Source of the DNA: Glandiceps talaboti
Taxonomy: Eukaryota; Hemichordata; Enteropneusta; Spengelidae
DNA length: 64,000 nucleotides
Direction of reading: 5' to 3'
NCBI RefSeq assembly: GCF_964340395.1
Contig: NC_135559.1
Span: 23,108,964-23,172,963, forward strand
Of the stretch, positions 56,726 through 64,000 are shown in pieces; position 1 is the stretch's first letter, and each line of letters begins with the position of its first letter. The translations under genes and the position numbers were made by a program. Under the pieces are notes generated by a model. It searched no databases. It was not told the DNA's origin and worked only from the letters and a program-made list of their open reading frames with translations.

Positions 56726-57780
56726 TGCAATCTTTGGGAGATCAAACAGACTTTGCTGCACTCCTGATGCTCCTATCATTCCAATGACAGATTACCTGCA
56801 TTCAACAATGTATTTCTGGTAAAATTAAGTGAAAATTTCTTTGGGTAGTTGTCAAATTGCCATTGTAGATGTTATGAGAGTTGTTCATTTTTTCCATCAC
56901 ATGAAAAATTGTATTTTGTTAGTGAAAACACAAATAAAAATTGCAATCGCTCATCATTTGGGTTCTAAACTGTTTACTTCCTTATCTTCAAAATGGCAAG
57001 TTAGAAAAACATGGCTAAAATGCATGTGTGGAACTAGTTATAGCAGAAATTTTGGAAGCAATAACAAGCTTTTAACATCATAATGATGAGTTACGTGCAT
57101 TATGTATGGGTAAATGACATTAAGAAATCTATGTATTGGGTACTTTTGGGCACTTAAGCATGTCTCCATGTATGGGTACTGATGGTGAAAAGGTTAAATC
57201 ATGTTTCAAAGTAATATAAGTAATATGCCTTAACCTGTAACTAGAGGTCCTATTATCAATTTTCAGCAATTTCCAAATATCATTTTTTGTCATCTTGCCT
57301 ATCAATGTTGTGTCACCAGCCAGTTTATCTATTGGATATTAGGTTCTTTTCACTTTTCTTTTAGGGTACTTTTCACATTTTGAGAGCAATGGCAGAAGTT
57401 AGGTACAATCAAATTGGCTCAAGCATATAAACAACAAAGCTGCCTTTCTATATCTGCGTTGTCCTCCCCTGATGAAGACAATATAACCTAGATACTTTTT
57501 AATTTTAGAATTCACAAACTGCAGGGGTTTGCCATATGACAATATGTGGGGAATTCTACCTGGTTTCCAAGACCTTGGGAAAACAGCCATACATTCCGTT
57601 TTGGTAGTATGAAAGAATATCATGGTCATTTCTATAATGCTTGCAAATATCTAATAGCACTTTGCTTAGGTGAAAATTAATGCTACCTTGTCGCACACCA
57701 TTACTAACATTGAAGGGGTTCGACACTGTGGAAGCCCAACATACAAAAAATAAATGTTTGCTATTATACCAATAATTAGT
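56726..57780. other. Spacer, no gene recognised
   Basis: Short frames only. No splice-bounded exon or transposon motif recognised. Confidence 0.45.
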
Positions 57781-58315
57781 CTTGCTGCTAGACGTTCGGG
57801 CTTTCTTTCGATGCTATAACTATAAGCCAACGAAGTTTGCATGTGAGGGCTTGCCCGAGCAGTCTAGCGAATGTCATTTTCAGACCGGACATTCCATTGA
57901 GATTACGATAAGCGGTGGGTTGGGCCATATATGCATATATATGCTTTAATATATTCAATAACCTATGACCTCGGGGAATCTCTGCATGCAAGTGTTGACA
58001 AACACATTTACGTCATTACTATGGCTTATCGGTTTATGGTAATTGTGAGTTTGATGAGTGTAGACGTTGTCATTCACACATTTCAGTTAACGCATTGGTG
58101 GTTATTTATACAAGCCCCTCCTTAAGATGAATATGCATGAAAATTTAGCTATTGTCCTCTGTTTGTGCTTGTCGCTAATACGGTTCTCTGATTGGCAGTT
58201 GTTTATATCCTGATGACATTCGCTAGACCTCGGATGTTCCATCCTCGATAGCATTGTTCGGCTGTGTGTCGTATTTTATCGGAAGAACATCCGAGGGCTA
58301 GCTGATAGACTAACC
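57781..58315 (+). repeat. TTGCTGCTAGACG family copy
   Basis: Opens CTTGCTGCTAGACGTTCGGG, then AGGGCTTGCCCGAGCAG, and closes ATCCTCGATAGCATTGTTCG and ATCGGAAGAACATCCGAGG. This is the same family that frames the satellite at 22056-23290, but without the satellite. Inverted AACATCCGAGG and CCTCGGATGTT motifs near 58230-58295 give short terminal palindromes. Confidence 0.7.
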
Positions 58316-58319
58316 AACA

Positions 58320-59110
58320 ATGTGCCAGATTTAAACTGAATGTCCTTCCATAAGGGTATCATCTTGCTATCATAAATATAATTCAAACCCCCTGTTCAAA
58401 CCACACATTGCACCCTCACTGTGCACTGAATATACAGAGGTCAATGTAAAGGTCATCAGTGTTACTAAAATTTTGCGAAGAAATACACGTAGGCTAGATC
58501 GTGATCAACAGTGGTATGGTAATGAATGTTTTTTTGACAAAGTCTAAGTGCTGACAATAATTAATTATGCAAAGAGCTCCCTAAATCTTTAGGTGAAATC
58601 AACAGCTTTTATAGTACAAATGCACTCTGTTACATTTAACGCATGTACTAAATATGGAAATTGAAGTATGCAGTCTAAAGATATTGCCTAACTACCAAAA
58701 CTCAAATTATTTATTAACAGTGTAAGGTACATAAGCAAACATTTTAGGATTCACATGACCTGTTATGGTTAAAGTATCTACGAATGGTACTGAAATTTAA
58801 GTATGCAGTCTTAAGACATAGCCTAATTAACAAAATTACGCAAATTATTCTTTAACACTGTGAGGTACATCAACAAATCACAGGACAAATGTATTTTGTT
58901 ATATTTAATGAATAGAGTAAATTATATCGAAATCGAAGAATGTATTCTTAAGTTATAGCCTAATTACCGAAACTCATTAATTATGCAAATTATTCATTAA
59001 CACTGTCAGGTATATCAACAAATTGTATCGGCCACTTACAATTTGTTATGGTTAATGTATGTACTGAATGGTATTGAAATTGAAGTATGCAGTCTTAAGA
59101 TATAGCCTGC
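58320..59110 (-). repeat. Inverted copy of the ~148-bp satellite
   Basis: Reverse complement of the array at 3340-5130: CCAGATTTAAACTGAATGTC at its left mirrors the right end of that array, followed by about four monomers (TAATTATGCAAATTATTCAT, TTAACACTGTCAGGTATATC, AAGTATGCAGTCTTAAGATA). Confidence 0.8.
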
Positions 59111-59219
59111 TGAAAACTGTTGATATGCAATGAGTCATTAAATTTATTGGTTGTTTACCAAAACCTAATCAGATGTTCCTTTTCTCATAAGGAAGATATG
59201 TGCCAAATTTCATATCAAT

Positions 59220-60803
59220 TTACCCGTCGAGAAAACGATGACACACACATTTCAGCCCTAATGTATCCCCTTCCTTACGGGTGGAAAAAATGAGAACTAT
59301 AAATGATGGAATGCCCCTATCAATCAATTTTCTAAATAATGTCCAATGATTTATCCCATCAAATACCTTTGTAGCATCTATGAAACACAAAAATACAGGT
59401 GTATTATGTCTCTTGTAAAAATCCATAATTTCTTTGAGTACAAAAATACACATATCTGTAGAGTGATTACTTTTAAATCCAAATTGTAGATCTTTGGTTT
59501 CAATTCAAGTTACAATACGTGATAAAATACACAATTCCAACAATTTCAAAATGGCCGTTACCAGTGCGTTAGGCCTATAATTACCTGCTGATGAAAGGTC
59601 CTTTGACTTGTCTTTCACAAATGACAGACGTTCCTGCCTCTGGCACTCTCTGATCAGTATGGGGTTATAGTATTGCTCTGGATTGGAGTGAGGCAGCGAC
59701 TTTAGTTTTAGATAAAACGTAGCAAACAGGCACAAACAACTGTCGACAGTTTAACAGAATGGGTGTACCGGTATGGCTCACTAGCTTACTCACATCTGAT
59801 AGCTGGTCCCTCAGCAATGTCGTTAAAGTATGAGCTGCATTAACCTGTTGTAAATAGCTTGTGTTAGCGTAATCTCGCAGATATTACAGTCGAGCAGTGT
59901 CAAAAGAGTTAAATCCAAATTGTAGATCACTGGTTTCAATTCAAGCTACACGTGATAATTACACAATTCCAAAAATTTCGAAATGGCCGTTACCAATTAA
60001 TGCATGCAATAGGCCTATAATTATCCACTGATGTAAGGTCCTTAGACTCTTTCACGGTGGGACAAATAACTGCATGCATAAACATTTCTTGTAAGTAACC
60101 ATGGATGAAAATGCTAGTAAAACACATGCTCAAAATAACAGTAAGAATAGAGCCAGCATAATTCAGGTGCTCTGAGGCGTTGCCATCATTACCACATGTT
60201 TTTCCTTTTTTCAAATTTGCTTGGTTTCACACTTTAAATCTCATTGGCAGTATAAACCACCATTGCATCATGAAAATCAACTCTGTCAAACAAGGACAAA
60301 ACAAATGCTTTATCATGTAACTGGTTTTGACAGAATTAAGTAGACTCTCATAATGCTTTTTCACATCTTAGCAATATTACCATGACCACTACTACCATCC
60401 ATCCTGGTTGGAAGAGTGGAATGGCCAGTTAGATTCTTATAGGTGCACAAATCATGTGGCGAAGCTTTACTCCAATTAGAGGTTCAATTGGGGTTGTACA
60501 TATTGTGCTGAGTAGGTTCTGCTTGAGTTAAACCATCTGAAATTGTCAATAGAATTCACGAATTTGTATGCCATCTGGCCATAGTGCAGGATCACCAACT
60601 TTATCAGCAAAGTCCTGTGTCCTTTCAATAAGGAAGGATTTATATATGTGTCATATTTTATAGTGAGCTGTTCACAATTTACAGAAATCTGACACCGACT
60701 TTTGATGCTATACTTAACGTCATCAGGAGTCTTTGTTGGAGCAAATCTGCTGATGAAAAGTTTAAATGGTGGGTTCAGGCGAACAACCTTAATTGAGCAT
60801 TCT
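59220..60803 (-). mobile_element. Decayed non-LTR retrotransposon (ORF1-like and reverse transcriptase fragments)
   Basis: Minus strand, 5' to 3'. At 60803-60546 there are two overlapping frames, PPFKLFISRFAPTKTPDDVK, then KYDTYINPSL and DPALWPDGIQIREFY, resembling the nucleic-acid-binding ORF1-type protein of some aquatic LINEs. At 60214-59990: GKTCGNDGNASEHL and VDNYRPIA. At 59735-59505: NYRPNALVTAILKLLELCIL. At 59453-59220: VFLCFIDATKVFDGINHW, which is reverse transcriptase motif A (F-D-KVFD). The NYRP region appears twice, so at least two overlapping copies or an internal duplication are present. Frameshifts and stops make it non-functional. Confidence 0.85.
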
Positions 60804-60858
60804 TCACCTAGCCTCGCTGCCCCAATAAACTAATAATGTTTATGATATTTGCTTATGA

Positions 60859-61761
60859 TTAAGGTACACGGGGAAGAACTGCTGGCCGCCCGCTGACGAT
60901 TGCAGACCTTAGATCTGTAACAATTACTAACATACATTGTTGACTTCACATGCCACTCATATGGAAATTTGCCGTTAATTTTCATGAAACTTCGAATACA
61001 GACTTAAAAATACCTAGTGAATCGATGTATGAAAAAACAATTGCTTGGTGGAAGCGATTTTCTTTACAAAAATGTCAAATTTGGTCAAGATTTTGGGAAA
61101 AAATCGGTGAAAATTTCAGCGAGCGTTTCCTGTAAATGTCCTTGGCATACACCCTGAACTGTGACCTAGACACATTCAAAACAACATACTCTATCGATGT
61201 TTGATAGAAAATAGGTGAATTTCCAATTAATTCTTTGTAAAAACTATGAAAATGGTCCATTTTTGAGTCCAAACGATGTCATTTTCAAGTCCTAGGCGAA
61301 ATCACGTAAATCTGTAATGAGTGATCCGATTCCCGCTAACACGCAAAGTTGGGTCAAAGGAAAAAAACGTGGAAAAATCTTGCCGAACGAAGCCGAAGAT
61401 GATGTATTTTAATAAATATTAATGAGATGTTACGGGTGGCGCCATGATAATGGAGTGGAATGGGGAAGTAGGTCTCTGCATAACAGATCGCCCGATAGTG
61501 CATGAGTTGTGACATTGCGGGAATTTTAAAACATTAGTGCAATAAATAAGATTTTTTTTGTCAGGTATGACAATTCTTGAGTATATTTTGGTAAAGGAGC
61601 AGGAACATTGGACTATCTGTTCCTCCTCTTTGACTGGCCGCGGTGGGACGTGAGCATGGACAATTTGACATGTGCAAATAAAGTTCAAAGTCCAGAACAC
61701 TTCGTGCTGTGTCAGATTACGTCGGAAATAGTCAAGGCGATTCTTCCCCGTGTACCTTTAA
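60859..61761. mobile_element. TTAA-flanked short-TIR element (piggyBac-like, non-autonomous)
   Basis: TTAA at 60859-60862 is followed by GGTACACGGGGAAGAA. At the right TTCTTCCCCGTGTACC (61741-61756), one T and TTAA (61758-61761). A TTAA target duplication with short inverted ends fits the piggyBac superfamily. The ~900-bp interior has only short frames and no recognisable transposase. Confidence 0.7.
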
Positions 61762-64000
61762 GGCGAACTAGAAAATAATTGAGCTCTCCGATATTCATCA
61801 GCTTAGGGGTACCAGTGTTCCCCCTTGACAACTTCAGCACCACTTAGGATGCATTATACAGCACACAGGTGTATGTGACCCTTAATTGATACTATTTGTA
61901 CAAGACTCTGAATGAATTCCTTTTTGGAGTTGGACGCCGAGCTTTCATGCTAGATGGGAAGTCGGAGACACGTTACAGTTATGCCATTGAAAGTAGAAAG
62001 AACGTGGTGGGTGGGAGTGGGGGATGGTAGGTGTGTATATGTGTTTGTGTGTGTGTGTGTGAGTGAGTGTGTGTGTGTATGTGTGTATGTGTTCCGACAA
62101 CAGTTTATGATATCTAGTGTATACTTAGTTAGTTTCCCAAAGGGGACTATTTGAATGGGTCCTGTCCGTCATCCGTAATGTACCATTCATTTGTCACTCA
62201 TGCAATATCCAATTTCTTTCAATCCTAGGAACAAAGATGACTTAACTCAAAAACTGTAATAAATGACACTCCATTCAAGTGTCTACCCCCCTGGTTTGAG
62301 GTACAACATTTCTTTTGCAACATTGACCTTTGACCTTGACCTTCAAGGTCATCTTTATTTGTTGCTAATTTCTTGAATCATGTTCACATTATAGAAGGAA
62401 ATGTACACAATGATTACTTTTTAAGTGTTCATTTCTTTATTAACCAAATCATGGCCATATTTGGAGTATGTAACAAATCAATGTAATATGCTACATAACT
62501 CAGACCTCAAGGAATAGACTCATTCAAGTGTTTAACCCCTATATAATCACTTGCAAACACCTTGGGTAGGTAATTCTATGACTCAAAAAAAGTTATCCAT
62601 AGTGAGTCCATTCAAATATCTACTCCATGTTATCAGGATTTAACCTCTCTTTAAAGATCTTGACCCACCATGGTCAAACTCACCATGTTGAATGTTGCAT
62701 CATGGGAAAAGTGATAATAAATACTAATATATTAGTATTGTAAACAATGTTGATACATTTTTTTGTAACCAGGAATGGTCAATTAATAGTTGCCCTGACA
62801 ATTGCGGGGGGGTTAATTCTATAAGTAGCTCCAGATTAGGTATTATGATAACCATGTGCACAGATAACCACATAGTCCTTTGCATCTGAGCATGCTCAGT
62901 CTGGATTACAAGTTCCCTGTTGTGAAAATCAAGCTGTCTCTTGGATATTGCCTTGATGCTTCATGGTATTTAGGTGTGATCAATATTTCATACATACATA
63001 CATACATACTTACTGCTTATGTGTATCAATTAATGGCGGCCATATTTGTTGTGAAAATTCACCATTTGTTTAATAATTCAAGAACAAAACAATCAGATAC
63101 TGTTGTCCGCATATGCAGTCACTTTAATTGAAATCTGGAAGAGATGTTCTACAATTGAACATCACATTTCATGATCTGTACAATGATATGACAATGATAG
63201 TCATATTAATAAAAAAAAATTACTCTTAGACATTGGGAGACCTCATTTGAGAGGTTATACCCATGCTGTCTCATTACTGCTTTCCAATATGACTTTGACC
63301 TTGACCTTGACCTGTATATTCAATGTCAAATGTTAAAATAAAAAAAGTTAGAATAATGGGTATGTACACAAATGACATGCACAGGCCATTTTCATGCAAA
63401 CCTGGTAAAAATGACAGCACTGGTATGGAATTCAATATATGGACAATACTTTGCTTTGTTGCCTTCACAATAAAGACCATTTGAGTGGCCATATTTGATA
63501 GAGAAATAATGTTTTGCTGCTAATGCTGGAAGCTTAATGGATAGAAATCTCATTTGAATGTGTACATGTACACCCATGATGAAAATTCCGTATGGGACCT
63601 GCCACAATTTTCACATACTATAGTACAAATGTATGTACATCACTTTACATGTAGTTCATCCCAATAATGACATATTTATCAGAAAAAAAATCAGAGCAGG
63701 AATAAGGAGAAATGTTTGGAGTATGTTGGGATGAAGGCTTGTTATATACCTAATAACAAACTAACTAACCAGGTAACTTGCTAATGAACTAACTAACTAA
63801 CTAACTAATTAACTAACTAACTTCACAAGTTTCTCACAGACACATTTCAAACATATATCTTTATTCCTTTTCTGAATTTTTAAGACAAATGATGTTACTG
63901 CCTAAATTCCTTATTGTGGAGTAGACTAAAGTATCAGACAGTTGTGCCTAGTTTGGTCAAAACTGGTCCATTCATCATTCAGAGATATACATGAATACTA
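61762..64000. other. Right-edge spacer with diverged repeats and microsatellites
   Basis: (TG)n-rich run at about 62034-62093. A segment GGGGACTATTTGAATGGGTC at 62141 loosely resembles the TAGTCCC family start. Diverged monomers with TGACCTTGACCTT at 62327-62350 and 63294-63315. (CATA)n at 62990-63008 and (AACT)n at about 63786-63822. No gene recognised. Confidence 0.5.

Overview
This is AT-rich animal (metazoan) genomic DNA: small exons with GT/AG splice sites separated by long introns, a very high load of minisatellites and interspersed repeats, non-LTR retrotransposon fragments, and many TGTCTG, TG and ACATGTA-type simple runs. The repeat style suggests a marine invertebrate (lower deuterostome or lophotrochozoan), but I cannot name the species from the sequence. 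Nothing bacterial or viral is apparent.

Two protein-coding loci are recognisable. (1) On the minus strand, 14476 down to 7288, is a complete four-exon gene for a 240-residue HAD-superfamily phosphatase closely resembling pseudouridine-5'-phosphatase (PUDP/HDHD1). All four splice junctions agree in phase and the catalytic motifs are present. Three of its exon ends sit directly on different tandem arrays: a 63-bp array starting at the exon 2 donor, a 44/45-bp array made from the end of exon 3 with its donor, and a 40-bp array made from the C-terminal codons and stop. (2) On the plus strand, 26434 to 55010, are exons of a kinesin-2 (KIF3B-like) motor. A start exon and an N-terminal motor exon are followed by an exon triad (P-loop exon, middle exon, third exon) present five times in tandem (31.2-46.5 kb), and then by a neck-region exon at 54.84 kb. 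Every triad is 330 nt and frame-preserving, but all lack the same internal block. Switch I and switch II are not found anywhere, so the locus is probably a decaying paralogue, although its reading frames remain open.

Layout: 0-6.6 kb tandem and interspersed repeats; 6.8-14.6 kb PUDP-like gene with its arrays; 14.8-20 kb foldback elements, a LINE 3' end and microsatellites; 20-26 kb AT-rich spacer, a GACGAGTTGAAAT satellite with a 318-bp duplication, and a DNA element with palindrome-studded inverted ends; 26.4-55 kb KIF3B-like locus with a recent 4.35-kb tandem duplication and several copies of a TAGTCCC-type composite element; 50-54 kb further tandem arrays; 55-59 kb repeat families seen at the left end, partly inverted; 59.2-60.8 kb a broken LINE; 60.86-61.76 kb a TTAA-flanked short-TIR element; 61.8-64 kb no gene seen.

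The strongest observations are the amplification of exon termini in the PUDP-like gene and the five-fold phase-symmetric amplification of kinesin exons. Family assignments rest on motif recognition by eye; no database search or expression evidence was available.
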